DNA of 37,936 bases from Desulfobacca sp. 4484_104 (lineage in GTDB: Bacteria; Desulfobacterota; Desulfobaccia; Desulfobaccales; Desulfobaccaceae), in assembly GCA_002049795.1 (NCBI GenBank), contig MUKC01000045.1:1-37936 (forward strand), given 5' to 3'. The notes beneath the pieces are model-generated. The model was not told where the DNA came from and did no database searches. It worked only from the letters and a program-made list of their open reading frames with translations. Of this stretch, positions 16,254 through 24,186 are shown one piece after another (the stretch's first letter is position 1; each line of letters begins with the position of its first letter). The translations under genes were made by a program, and so were the position numbers.

Positions 16254-16712
16254 ATGCCCCAGTGGTATCATCAGATGCTAATAATTAGTCTGGTCGGGAT
16301 ACTGACCGGCTGTACCCCGCTACAGCTCGGATTGGGGTTGGGGAAGCTGTGCACCTCTTTGGTTCGCAGTGCCGTCCAGAGCAATGAATTAAAGCAGTAT
16401 CAGCTGGAATGTCATCGTATGCAACGGATTATGTATCCCGAGGATTTTCTGGACGTCGGTGATCCCTTGGCCAAGGCGATCGCCCGGCTCGGGCCGCCCA
16501 CTAATAAGGAAGCCGGGATGGCGGAATCATTTTATTTCTTTCCCAAGCAAAGGATTATTGACCAATCTGGGCAGGTGCTGGAAAGAGACCTCCGGCTGGC
16601 GGTAGATGGCGAGGAAAAAATTACTAAGATCGAGATCTTGGAGCCTGCGCCTCCCGAGGCCCGCGGGGGGAATCCTCGGGAGGCGACAGCAGCCTTGGGC
16701 AACCCGGCCTGA
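16254..16712 (+). CDS. Putative lipoprotein of unknown function
   Basis: A 152-residue product from the ATG at 16254, five bases after GGAG; the frame from 16215 adds 13 residues without a ribosome-binding site. The N-terminus is a lipoprotein signal (hydrophobic MLIISLVGILTGC, lipobox LTGC, Cys20). The mature part contains LAKAIARLGPPTNKEAGMAE and a strand-rich segment (SFYFFPKQRIIDQSGQVLER; LRLAVDGEEKITKIEIL), reminiscent of small SmpA/BamE-like folds where a GxP follows a short helix, but the match is too weak to name. It faces the glycine-zipper gene across 162 bases and converges on the biotin-carboxyltransferase gene with a 16-base gap. Confidence 0.7.
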   Translation: MPQWYHQMLIISLVGILTGCTPLQLGLGLGKLCTSLVRSAVQSNELKQYQLECHRMQRIMYPEDFLDVGDPLAKAIARLGPPTNKEAGMAESFYFFPKQRIIDQSGQVLERDLRLAVDGEEKITKIEILEPAPPEARGGNPREATAALGNPA

Positions 16713-16728
16713 GGCCAGGCGTGTCCGG

Positions 16729-18684
16729 TTAGGTAGCGATCACCAGCAAAATGGCGTCCTTGGCCACCGAAGCGCCGGGTTCGTAATTGATGGTCTTGAC
16801 TGTGCCGCTGGCTGGAGACGGCAAATTATTCTGCATCTTCATTGCTTCCAGGATGCAGATGGGGTCGCCGACCTTGACCTGATCGCCGACGCCGACACTG
16901 TAGCTGATCACCATGCCGGGCATGGGTGAACGTAAAGGTACTTCGCCGGCAGCCACTCCCGTAACCGGAGCCGGTTTAGGCGGAGCCGTACTCGGGGCCG
17001 GTTTAGGGGCCACCGCGGCGGGCTGGGGTGCCGCCACCGGTTGAGGCTTGGCGGCCGCGGCGGTAATTACTGGTGCCCCGGAAGTGCATTCCACCTCTAC
17101 CTCAAAATATTCGCCATCGACAAAGACGTTGAAGGTCCGTATCCCTTCGCCCTTTTCCGGGGCGGCTCGGTCCAGACCGTCGAGATAGTCTTTGACCTTT
17201 TGGAAGAGATTTTTCTGCTTGATTTTATTGATAACTTCATCTTCCAGTTTAATCTGTGCCATGGTAATGGGCTTGACGTCCTCAGGGATCGGTTCTAGCC
17301 CATATTTCCACTTCAAGAATCGTAAGCCGGTAGTCGGGTAGAGGGCATAAATCAGGACGTCGCCGATATTTTTGGCCAGGCCTTTGGTGGCCTCCTCGGC
17401 CCTTTCCAATTCCGGCTCGAGGACATCGGCGGCCCGGCAGGTAATGGGCTCTTCGCCCCGCTCGTAACCTTTAAGGATCAGCTTTTGCACTTCCGGATCC
17501 ATTGGGGCCGGAGTTTTGCCATATAATCCATAGGCCAGATCCTTGACCTGGCCGGAGATCATCTGGTAGCGTCCGAAGAGGACATTTTGCACGGCCTGGA
17601 TGCCGACGATCTGACTGGTCGGGGTGACCAGGGGCGGATACCCCAATTCCTTCCGGGTCTGAGGCAAATCATGCATCACCTCCAGGATGCGATCCAGGGC
17701 GTCGGCCTGTTTGAGTTGCGACACCAGGTTGGAATACATGCCCCCCGGAATCTGGTGGAGCAGCACGCCGGTATCAATCACCGCCATCTTGCTGGTGTCC
17801 AAGAAATCCCGGTACTTGGGCGCCACTTTCTCCAGATCCTGCACTAACTCGATCAGGTTAGCCAGATCCAGCGGCGATTCCCGGTCAGTTTTTTCCACTG
17901 AGACCAGAATCGGCTCGATCGCCGGCTGCGAGGTCCGCAGGCCAAAGGGCGACAGACAGGTATCAACAATATCCACTCCGGCTTCAATGGCCTTGAGATA
18001 AGCCATGGAAGCCTGGCCGCTGGTATAGTGGGTATGCAATTCAATGGGGATGTCGATGGTTTCCTTGAGGGTCTTGATCAGATCGTAGGCGTCATAAGGA
18101 GAGATCATGCCGGCCATATCTTTGACACAGAAGGAGTCCGCCCCCATATCAACCGAGCGTTTGGCAAAATCCACATAATATTCCTTGGTGTAGACTTCCC
18201 CGCCCATGCGGCGCTGGGTCAGCGAGTAGCACACCGCCGCCTGGATATGGACATCCATTCCGGCTTTTTTACAGTCCTGAATGGCTTTGAAGGAGGTCTC
18301 AAAATTACGCATGTCGTTCAAGGCATCGAAGACCCGGAAGATATTGATGCCGCACTCGGCGGCGTATTTCACAAAGGGTTCCACTACATCGTCGGGGTAA
18401 TGCCGATAGCCCACCAGGTTCTGGCCCCGCAACAGCATCATGAAGGGTGTCTTCTTGATATACTTTTTCAGAGTGCGGATGCGTTCCCAGGGATCTTCCG
18501 CCAAGAACCGATGGGTGACATCAAAGGTAGCGCCGCCCCAGACCTCCATGGACCAGAAGCCCATATTGTCCATACGTTCCGCCATATCCAGCATGTCTTC
18601 GGTCCGCATACGGGTAGCCAGGGAGGATTGATGACCATCCCGAAAGGTAGTATCAGTAAAATTGATGGGGTTTTTACCTGCCAT
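16729..18684 (-). CDS. Pyruvate/oxaloacetate carboxyltransferase with C-terminal biotin domain (PycB/OadA type)
   Basis: A 651-residue biotin enzyme. Residues about 5-470 are the HMGL-like/conserved carboxylase region that moves CO2 between biotin and pyruvate/oxaloacetate: FTDTTFRDGHQSSLATRM, MEVWGGATFDV, LLRGQNLVGYRHYPDDVV, metal ligands in ELHTHYTSGQAS and the carboxylated Lys in SFCVKDMAG. An Ala/Pro linker (about 525-570) leads to a biotinyl domain with EAMKM, Lys616 being the attachment site. It is the 5S plus 1.3S equivalent of Propionibacterium transcarboxylase in one chain; pyruvate carboxylase subunit B and oxaloacetate decarboxylase alpha share this layout. AGGAGA precedes the ATG. 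No biotin carboxylase gene is nearby. Confidence 0.9.
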   Translation of the reverse strand: MAGKNPINFTDTTFRDGHQSSLATRMRTEDMLDMAERMDNMGFWSMEVWGGATFDVTHRFLAEDPWERIRTLKKYIKKTPFMMLLRGQNLVGYRHYPDDVVEPFVKYAAECGINIFRVFDALNDMRNFETSFKAIQDCKKAGMDVHIQAAVCYSLTQRRMGGEVYTKEYYVDFAKRSVDMGADSFCVKDMAGMISPYDAYDLIKTLKETIDIPIELHTHYTSGQASMAYLKAIEAGVDIVDTCLSPFGLRTSQPAIEPILVSVEKTDRESPLDLANLIELVQDLEKVAPKYRDFLDTSKMAVIDTGVLLHQIPGGMYSNLVSQLKQADALDRILEVMHDLPQTRKELGYPPLVTPTSQIVGIQAVQNVLFGRYQMISGQVKDLAYGLYGKTPAPMDPEVQKLILKGYERGEEPITCRAADVLEPELERAEEATKGLAKNIGDVLIYALYPTTGLRFLKWKYGLEPIPEDVKPITMAQIKLEDEVINKIKQKNLFQKVKDYLDGLDRAAPEKGEGIRTFNVFVDGEYFEVEVECTSGAPVITAAAAKPQPVAAPQPAAVAPKPAPSTAPPKPAPVTGVAAGEVPLRSPMPGMVISYSVGVGDQVKVGDPICILEAMKMQNNLPSPASGTVKTINYEPGASVAKDAILLVIAT

Positions 18685-18741
18685 TTCTAGTCTCCTAAAA
18701 TATTTTCATAAATTTTTTAAGACTTAGCCAGTACTAAGAGC

Positions 18742-18951
18742 CTATCTTAAACTGCGCCGCTGCAACATGACGCGCCATTGCATGGCCGCTTGTCGGCCCG
18801 CCAGTCCCCACAGATTGTGCAGGGTGGCCGGAACCTGAGCCGGAGCCGCCACGGGAGCCGCGGCCTGGGCCCTTAAGATAGCCTCTTCATCCTGAATATA
18901 TGCCTGAATGGCCGCGGCAACCGCCGCCAGCACTTTGTCTCGGCGAGCCAT
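18742..18951 (-). CDS. Small subunit of biotin-dependent carboxyltransferase complex (OadG/MmdD-like, no membrane helix)
   Basis: A 69-residue product from the ATG at 18951 (AGAGG five bases away), 14 bases after the carboxyltransferase stop; the longer frame to 19020 is overlap. An N-terminal helix (KVLAAVAAAIQAYIQDEEAI) is followed by an Ala/Pro linker and a C-terminal motif WGLAGRQAAMQWRVMLQRR. This helix-linker-WxxAGR pattern resembles the cytoplasmic part of sodium-pump decarboxylase gamma/delta subunits and small subunits near acyl-CoA carboxylases. The membrane helix of OadG is absent, so it is probably a soluble assembly subunit holding the two carboxyltransferases together. The family match is by pattern and not certain. 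Confidence 0.7.
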   Translation of the reverse strand: MARRDKVLAAVAAAIQAYIQDEEAILRAQAAAPVAAPAQVPATLHNLWGLAGRQAAMQWRVMLQRRSLR

Positions 18952-18965
18952 ACTGACCTCTTTCG

Positions 18966-20519
18966 TTACATCGGAATATTGCCGTGTTTCTTGGGCGGCA
19001 GATTTTCTTTCTTGGTACACAGGATTTCCAGGGCCTCAATCAGCCGGGGGCGGGTTTCCCGGGGTACGATGACCTGATCGATATAACCCCGCGACGCGGC
19101 AATATAGGGATTGTAGAGCAATTCCCGGTATAGCTCAACCTTCTCTTGGCGTTTGGCTTCGGGATCCTCGGCCCCTTGAATATCACGCCGGAAAATGATG
19201 TTGGCCGCGCCTTCGGCCCCCATAACCGCGATCTCCGCGGTAGGCCAGGCAATGACCATATCGGCCCCCAGGTCCCGGGAACACATGGCCAGATAAGAGC
19301 CGCCATAGTCCTTACGGGTGATCAGGGTGAGCTTGGGGACGGTAGCTTCCGAATAACACCAGAGGAGCTTGGCCCCGTGCCGGATGATGCCATTCCATTC
19401 CTGGTCGCTACCGGGCAAATAGCCGGGCACATCGGCAATGGTCAACAGCGGAATATTAAAGGCATCACAGAACCGGATGAACCGGGTTGCCTTGTCGGAG
19501 GCATTGACATCCAGGCAACCGGCCAGCACCAACGGTTGATTGGCGACAATGCCGATCGGCCGGCCATCGAGTCGGGCAAACCCCACCACCATATTCTGAG
19601 CAAACAGGGCATGGGGCTCAAAGAAATCGCCATCATCAACGATGGCCCGGATAACGTCTTTCATGTCATAGCTGGCCCGCGGGTTGTCCGGGACGATGGC
19701 ATCCAGGGCCGGATCCTGACGGTTGACCGGGTCGCTGCAGGGCTGGATGGGGGGATCCTCCATGTTGTTGTTGGGCAAAAAACTGAGCAGGCGCTTGATC
19801 TGGTTGATGGCATCGCTATCGGATTCCGCAGCAAAATGCGCCACCCCGCTTTTAACATTATGGGACATAGCCCCGCCCAGATCCTCAAAGGTAATTTCCT
19901 CTCCGGTGACGCTTTTGATAACATCCGGCCCGGTGATGAACATGTAGCTGGTATTTTTGACCATGACGACAAAATCGGTCATGGCCGGAGAATAGACCGC
20001 CCCTCCGGCGCAGGGACCCATAATCCCGGAAATTTGCGGAATGACCCCGGAGGCAATGGCATTACGATAGAAGATCTGCCCGTAGGCGGCCAGGGAGTCC
20101 ACCCCTTCCTGGATGCGTGCCCCGCCGGAGTCATTGAACCCCACAAAGGGGACCCCGGCCTTCAGGGCCAGGTCCATGACCTTGCAGATCTTACGGGAAT
20201 GCATCTCTCCCAAGGTCCCGGCCCGCGAGGTAAAGTCCTGGGCAAAGGCAAAGACCGGACGACCGTTTACCTGCCCGAATCCGGTGATCACTCCGTCGGC
20301 CGGGATTTTCATTTTATCCATGCCAAAATGGGCACAGCGGTGCTCCACCATCATATCCAATTCCCGGAAGGTGCCCGGATCAAAGAATTGATCCAGACGC
20401 TCCCGGGCTGTGAGCTTACCGGTCTGGTGCTGTTTTTCTATCGCCTTGGGTCCCCCCATGGCCTTGATTTCGGCCTCTTTGGCCTGGAGTTCGGCGATCC
20501 GCTCAGCCACGGCTTTCAT
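18966..20519 (-). CDS. Acyl-CoA carboxyltransferase (propionyl-CoA carboxylase beta / methylmalonyl-CoA decarboxylase alpha / 12S type)
   Basis: The protein has 517 residues, typical for the 12S/PccB/MmdA family of crotonase-fold carboxyltransferases that move CO2 between carboxybiotin and propionyl-CoA or methylmalonyl-CoA. Visible signatures: the Gly-rich oxyanion segments GFNDSGGARIQEGVDSLAAY and MGPCAGGAVYSPAMTDFVVM in the N-half; GCLDVNASDKATRFIRFCDA, DVPGYLPGSDQEWNGIIRHG and KDYGGSYLAMCSRDLGADMV in the C-half. AAGGAG precedes the ATG by 8 bases. It heads a three-gene unit with the small subunit and the biotin-bearing pyruvate carboxyltransferase. That pairing argues for transcarboxylase over an ATP-dependent carboxylase, but substrate choice is inferred. 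Confidence 0.93.
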   Translation of the reverse strand: MKAVAERIAELQAKEAEIKAMGGPKAIEKQHQTGKLTARERLDQFFDPGTFRELDMMVEHRCAHFGMDKMKIPADGVITGFGQVNGRPVFAFAQDFTSRAGTLGEMHSRKICKVMDLALKAGVPFVGFNDSGGARIQEGVDSLAAYGQIFYRNAIASGVIPQISGIMGPCAGGAVYSPAMTDFVVMVKNTSYMFITGPDVIKSVTGEEITFEDLGGAMSHNVKSGVAHFAAESDSDAINQIKRLLSFLPNNNMEDPPIQPCSDPVNRQDPALDAIVPDNPRASYDMKDVIRAIVDDGDFFEPHALFAQNMVVGFARLDGRPIGIVANQPLVLAGCLDVNASDKATRFIRFCDAFNIPLLTIADVPGYLPGSDQEWNGIIRHGAKLLWCYSEATVPKLTLITRKDYGGSYLAMCSRDLGADMVIAWPTAEIAVMGAEGAANIIFRRDIQGAEDPEAKRQEKVELYRELLYNPYIAASRGYIDQVIVPRETRPRLIEALEILCTKKENLPPKKHGNIPM

Positions 20520-20822
20520 AATTTAAACTCCTTTCCCATTAAGCAATATGAGGCTGCCAAGGGTTAATCACCCCCGGGGCCCGTGCCTGATTCTGACCTT
20601 GCTCGGCTTCAAAATTAGAACAAAATTCAGATTATCTTAATAATGCCTTTTAGTTAGCCCTATATTTATTTATCTCGGTCACAGCACCTTTGGCAGCGCT
20701 TGCCGCATCTAAGTTGCTGGCCGGGTTTGGTTAGCGTGCTCAGCCACTCCCAAGATTTATTAATCAATCAATAATTTATACTAGATTGTCAAGGGAATTT
20801 AAACTCAGAAAATCATCTGAGC

Positions 20823-20836
20823 GGAAAATATTTTCC
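20823..20836. promoter_or_regulatory. Perfect 14-bp palindrome GGAAAATATTTTCC
   Basis: The sequence equals its own reverse complement and lies 18 bases before the predicted -35 box of the thioesterase promoter. CTCAG/CTGAG arms flank the bases just upstream. This is a typical shape for a dimeric regulator site; the regulator is unknown. Confidence 0.4.
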
Positions 20837-20853
20837 AGGCCCCGATCTCTAGA

Positions 20854-20883
20854 TTGAAAAGAGTGCCGTAGGGGTGATACAAT
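20854..20883 (+). promoter_or_regulatory. Sigma70-type promoter for the thioesterase gene
   Basis: TTGAAA (20854-20859) and TACAAT (20878-20883) are 18 bases apart, 68 bases before the ATG at 20952. The 13-base palindrome AAAATACTATTTT (20891-20903) covers the expected transcript start, an operator-like position. Confidence 0.55.
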
Positions 20884-20951
20884 AGCCGGGAAAATACTAT
20901 TTTACCATCAGGGTAGCATGCCTCCCTGACCCAGCAAAGGTAGGGTACTAG

Positions 20952-21395
20952 ATGGTTGGGCAACAGTTTGTGCATCGCACAGAGGTCCGGGTCCGGTTTG
21001 GCGATACAGATCCCTATGGTATCGTCTATTTTGTCAGTTATTTCCGCTATTGCCATCGCGCCATCGAAGAATATTTGAGGGCCCTGGGGCTTAAGCCGGA
21101 AGAGACCTTTCGTAATGTGGGGGAAGGCTTTGGCCTACCGATTGTAGAGGCGCAATGCCGCTTCTTGCGGCCGGCGCGCTATGGCGACCTGCTGGTTGTC
21201 GAAACTCGAATTCAGGAATTACGGCCCCGGGCGTTGATCTTTGCCTTTGAGTTTTTCCCGACTGGGGGGCAGGATTTGCTGGCCCGCGGCACCGCCAATC
21301 TGGTAGCCATCAATCGGCAATGGCAGGCCATTGAAATACCGGCCCGGGTCAGGCAAATCTTGACGCAGACGGCCGGTAAGCCTGGAAACGGGTAG
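20952..21395 (+). CDS. Acyl-CoA thioesterase, 4-hydroxybenzoyl-CoA thioesterase/YbgC family
   Basis: A 147-residue single hotdog-fold thioesterase, the normal length for YbgC-like enzymes. The active-site region RVRFGDTDPYGIVYFVSYFR carries the family Asp (Asp20) followed by the GxVxFxxY pattern that starts the long helix. Later strands (EAQCRFLRPARYGDLLVVET) also fit. Such enzymes hydrolyse short- or medium-chain or aromatic acyl-CoAs. The ATG is 6 bases after AGGG. The gene diverges from the transcarboxylase-like unit, so a link to acyl-CoA balance is possible, but substrate cannot be read from the sequence. Confidence 0.87.
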   Translation: MVGQQFVHRTEVRVRFGDTDPYGIVYFVSYFRYCHRAIEEYLRALGLKPEETFRNVGEGFGLPIVEAQCRFLRPARYGDLLVVETRIQELRPRALIFAFEFFPTGGQDLLARGTANLVAINRQWQAIEIPARVRQILTQTAGKPGNG

Positions 21396-21655
21396 CGGCC
21401 TGGAGGCGCGGTTTTCCGGTTGACAGCCCTAAAAAATATTCGCGATGATGGACACTTAAGGGAAGCTGAGACTATCTTCTGGAGCTTCGCCGCAGCTTTT
21501 GGCGTTTACCTAAGAAGCCCACCAGCAATTTCCTAAAGTTAACCGGCGTGGGACTCGATGATTCTCCAAACCTTGTAATCATGCGGCTTATGGCAACCTC
21601 GGGATAATCTCGGAAGGCGATTTACTTCTGTTCCACTGTTTTCATGAGGCACATC

Positions 21656-22288
21656 ATGCCATCAGGCCGTTACCTGTGGTTATTGTTGGGCTTATGGGGA
21701 GTGATAAGTTTGGCAGTGTCAACTTATCCAACGCCGGCTAAGGAGAAAGACATGGCACTCAGCCCGCAGGACAAACAGACCTTACATCAAATCGCGCGGG
21801 AGGCGATCTGGGCGGCTTTGCAAGGCCAGCCCCTGCCCTGCCTGCCTCCGACTTCCGCGGTCCTGCAGGAGAAACGGGGTGCATTCGTTACTTTGCACCT
21901 GCGGGGCCAACTGCGGGGTTGTATCGGCCTGATCGAACCGATTAAACCGCTGCTTCAGACCGTCCAGGAGATGGCGGTGGCCGCGGCCTTTCGGGATCCC
22001 CGTTTTCCGCCCTTATCTTCCCAAGAATTTCCAGAGGTGGACATCGAGATCTCGGTGCTCTCCCCGCTTCAGGAGATTAAAACCCCCGAAGCCATTGAGG
22101 TGGGCAAACACGGATTGTATATCGTCAAGAGGCCCTATGCCGGACTATTGCTCCCGCAGGTAGCCACCCAATACCACTGGAATCGGGAAACTTTTCTGCG
22201 CGAGACTTGCCGTAAGGCTGGTTTACCTTCTGAGGCCTGGAAGGAAGCGGATACCCAGATCTATATTTTCAGTGCCGAGATTTTTTAA
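21656..22288 (+). CDS. AMMECR1-domain protein (AmmeMemoRadiSam system protein A family)
   Basis: Residues matching the AMMECR1 family run from MALSPQDKQTLHQIAREAIW to the C-terminus, including the hallmark LRGCIG (QLRGCIGLIEPIKPLLQTVQ), AAAFRDPRFPPLSSQEF and an EISVLSP-type strand. Three starts are possible: ATG 21644, ATG 21656 (after GAGG) and ATG 21752, which sits six bases after a strong AAGGAG and gives a 178-residue protein of ordinary family size. The longer forms add a hydrophobic segment (YLWLLLGLWGVISLAVSTYP) like a signal peptide or anchor. The family is widely found with MEMO and radical-SAM partners, absent here; its function is not established. Confidence 0.85.
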   Translation: MPSGRYLWLLLGLWGVISLAVSTYPTPAKEKDMALSPQDKQTLHQIAREAIWAALQGQPLPCLPPTSAVLQEKRGAFVTLHLRGQLRGCIGLIEPIKPLLQTVQEMAVAAAFRDPRFPPLSSQEFPEVDIEISVLSPLQEIKTPEAIEVGKHGLYIVKRPYAGLLLPQVATQYHWNRETFLRETCRKAGLPSEAWKEADTQIYIFSAEIF

Positions 22289-22358
22289 AGCCTGAGTAGG
22301 ACTAGATGACGGCCAGCTTGCGATGCCGCCGCCAACCTAGCTTTGAGGTGAGATACTT

Positions 22359-23510
22359 ATGCCCCCTGATCCTGCACCTGAGGACACCCGGCTCCCGGTT
22401 ACCACCCCGGCTGGAGCCCCTAAGCCGCCGCCACCCTGGTTAAACTGGCTCAAAGAAAAACGCTTTCTGATCGTGGTGTTGATCATTGTTGCTTTTCTGG
22501 CCGCAATATTTTCTATTTCCGAGATGAAACGCTCCACACCATTGACTTCTGAGCAGGTCCTCCCTCCTGATGCTAAAGTAGAAAAACCTCAAGTCGCCCT
22601 CACTCCGGAAACGGAAATTGCCCCAGTCCCGGAAGCCGTGGCCGAACCAGCGCCGCCGACCACCGGGCCTACTGAAAAGGCGATCCCTCCTTCCGGGCAT
22701 CCGCCGGTCCAGTCCCCGTTTCCCGTCCCGCCCCGCGTCGAGCCGGTGATCGGCGAGGCTTTTACCAGCGCGGTGATCAAAATTATGGACGATCAGGTCA
22801 ATCAGACCTGGCTGGGCTGGCGGCCCAATGCCATCCTGTTTGGCATGCTGCGCCTAACCGACAATGTTAACAACCTCCAGATCGGGGTGTTGGAAGTAGC
22901 CCGGCGGACCACCGTCATCTTGAATGAGAATATGAGCCGCTTTGCCTTAACCGAGGCCTATAACCCCCATCTCAATGAGGCCATGAACTATCTCATGGTA
23001 AGTACTGATAAATACTGGTTTCCCTCCGCCTCGGGAAAATATCGCGAAGCCATCCAAGATCTTCGGAAGTATATTGAAGACCTAAAAAACAAGCGCAGCA
23101 AATTCTATCCGCGAGTCGATAATCTTATCGCCCTGATGATGGCTTACAAAGACATTTTGGGCAGTTGTTTCCATAACTTGATTAAGGATAAAGAAGCCGA
23201 CGGCAGTACGGTATCCTGGTTTGCTTGTGACAATTACTTTTATTATTCCCAAGGGGTAGCTTTAGGCATGTCCGAGGTGTTGGAGGCGGTCCGGGAAGAT
23301 TTCAGCCGGGAGTTGCTGAAAAAAAATTCTCACAAGCTCCTGGAGGAGGCGGTGCATGCCCTGCACGCCAGCTGCCAATTGCACCCCTGGTTGATTACCA
23401 ATGCCGCCAAAGACGGCATCTTGGCCAACCATCGGGCCAACCTGGCGACTTATATCGGCGAGGCTGAGCATTACGTCTCTACCTTACAAACGGTGTTGGC
23501 TACTAACTGA
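22359..23510 (+). CDS. DUF2333 family inner-membrane protein
   Basis: The protein has 383 residues. A proline-rich cytoplasmic start (about 1-30) is followed by one membrane helix (about 35-53, FLIVVLIIVAFLAAIFSIS). A long Pro/Glu-rich stretch (about 60-130) comes next. From about 135 onward a helical domain carries the DUF2333 pattern: WLGWRPNAILFGMLRLTDNV, NLQIGVLEVARR, a WFPSASGKYREAIQDLRKY element and RVDNLIALMMAYKDILGS. DUF2333 proteins occur in many proteobacteria and have no known function. GAGG lies about 10 bases before the ATG. It sits 70 bases after the AMMECR1 gene and 73 before the CBS-ACT gene, suggesting one transcript. Confidence 0.8.
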   Translation: MPPDPAPEDTRLPVTTPAGAPKPPPPWLNWLKEKRFLIVVLIIVAFLAAIFSISEMKRSTPLTSEQVLPPDAKVEKPQVALTPETEIAPVPEAVAEPAPPTTGPTEKAIPPSGHPPVQSPFPVPPRVEPVIGEAFTSAVIKIMDDQVNQTWLGWRPNAILFGMLRLTDNVNNLQIGVLEVARRTTVILNENMSRFALTEAYNPHLNEAMNYLMVSTDKYWFPSASGKYREAIQDLRKYIEDLKNKRSKFYPRVDNLIALMMAYKDILGSCFHNLIKDKEADGSTVSWFACDNYFYYSQGVALGMSEVLEAVREDFSRELLKKNSHKLLEEAVHALHASCQLHPWLITNAAKDGILANHRANLATYIGEAEHYVSTLQTVLATN

Positions 23511-23583
23511 GGAATTTTCTGCTACTAAAGTTAAGAGCGGTTTATTGACTTTGGCTCCAGAGCTCGAGCGAGGGAGGAAAATC

Positions 23584-24186
23584 ATGCGGGTGGGCAGAAT
23601 AATGATCAGCAAACCGATTACCGTGGCACCGGACAGCAGCGTCCACCAAGCCCTGAAATTAATGCAGCAACATTCCATCCGCCACCTGCCGGTGGTAGAG
23701 GGAGAAAAATTTGTGGGCTGGGTCACGGCGCGCGATCTGCAACAGATATTGTTGGCGGCCATGATTGAGAAGATCACGGTGCGGGACGTCATGGTAGCGG
23801 CTCCGCTTACTGTTACCCCCCTGACCGGAGTGGATGAAGCAGCCCATCTGATGCACGATTATAAGATCGGCGGCGTGCCGGTGTTGGAAAAGGGAAAGCT
23901 GGTCGGGGTCCTAACCGTATCCGATCTGTTATCCGCTTTTTTATATATGCTGGACGTGTTGCGGCGCAGTTCCCGTCTTGACCTAGTCTTGGCTGATCGT
24001 CCGGGGGCTTTTGAGGAGGCCTGTCAGCTCATTCAGCAGGCCGGGGGCAAGGTGATCAATGTCGGGCTGGGAGTGGAAGGCTGTCAGCAAGACACCTATT
24101 CCTTCCGGCTGGATAAATGTGACCTGGAACCGATTATCAAAAGTTTAAAAGAGCATGGGCACCAAGTGTTAGAGTTGCTCAGTTAG
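23584..24186 (+). CDS. CBS-domain pair with C-terminal ACT-like domain (AcuB-like)
   Basis: A 200-residue product from the ATG at 23584, preceded by GAGGGAGGAA; upstream frame to 23401 overlaps the DUF2333 gene and is not used. Two CBS domains occupy about 7-56 (IMISKPITVAPDSSVHQALK; IRHLPVVEGEKFVGWVTARD) and 67-119 (VMVAAPLTVTPLTGVDEAAH; IGGVPVLEKGKLVGVLTVSD). Residues about 131-200 form an ACT-like betaalpha unit (LVLADRPGAFEEACQLIQQA). CBS-ACT proteins sense adenine nucleotides or amino acids; AcuB is the closest named type. The target here is unknown. The stop TAG overlaps the stop of the convergent diguanylate cyclase gene. Confidence 0.88.
   Translation: MRVGRIMISKPITVAPDSSVHQALKLMQQHSIRHLPVVEGEKFVGWVTARDLQQILLAAMIEKITVRDVMVAAPLTVTPLTGVDEAAHLMHDYKIGGVPVLEKGKLVGVLTVSDLLSAFLYMLDVLRRSSRLDLVLADRPGAFEEACQLIQQAGGKVINVGLGVEGCQQDTYSFRLDKCDLEPIIKSLKEHGHQVLELLS

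Larger units (their letters stand above)
20520..20951. other. Divergent intergenic region with several palindromes
   Basis: This 432-base gap separates the carboxyltransferase and thioesterase genes. It contains a perfect 14-bp palindrome (20823-20836), a promoter for the thioesterase gene (20854-20883), a palindrome at its likely transcript start (20891-20903) and a further dyad TCAGGG (20908-20913)/CCCTGA (20924-20929). No convincing promoter was found for the carboxyltransferase unit, whose leader would be long (20520-20780 is gene-free and AT-rich near 20640-20680). No known riboswitch was recognised. Confidence 0.55.

Noticed and set aside
19146-20567. A 473-codon plus-strand frame
   Set aside because: It is antisense to the carboxyltransferase gene, whose product matches its family along its whole length; the antisense product has no recognisable domain.
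20775-20792. TTGACA and TATAAA on the minus strand before the carboxyltransferase gene
   Set aside because: The boxes are only 6 bases apart, so they cannot work together as one sigma70 promoter.
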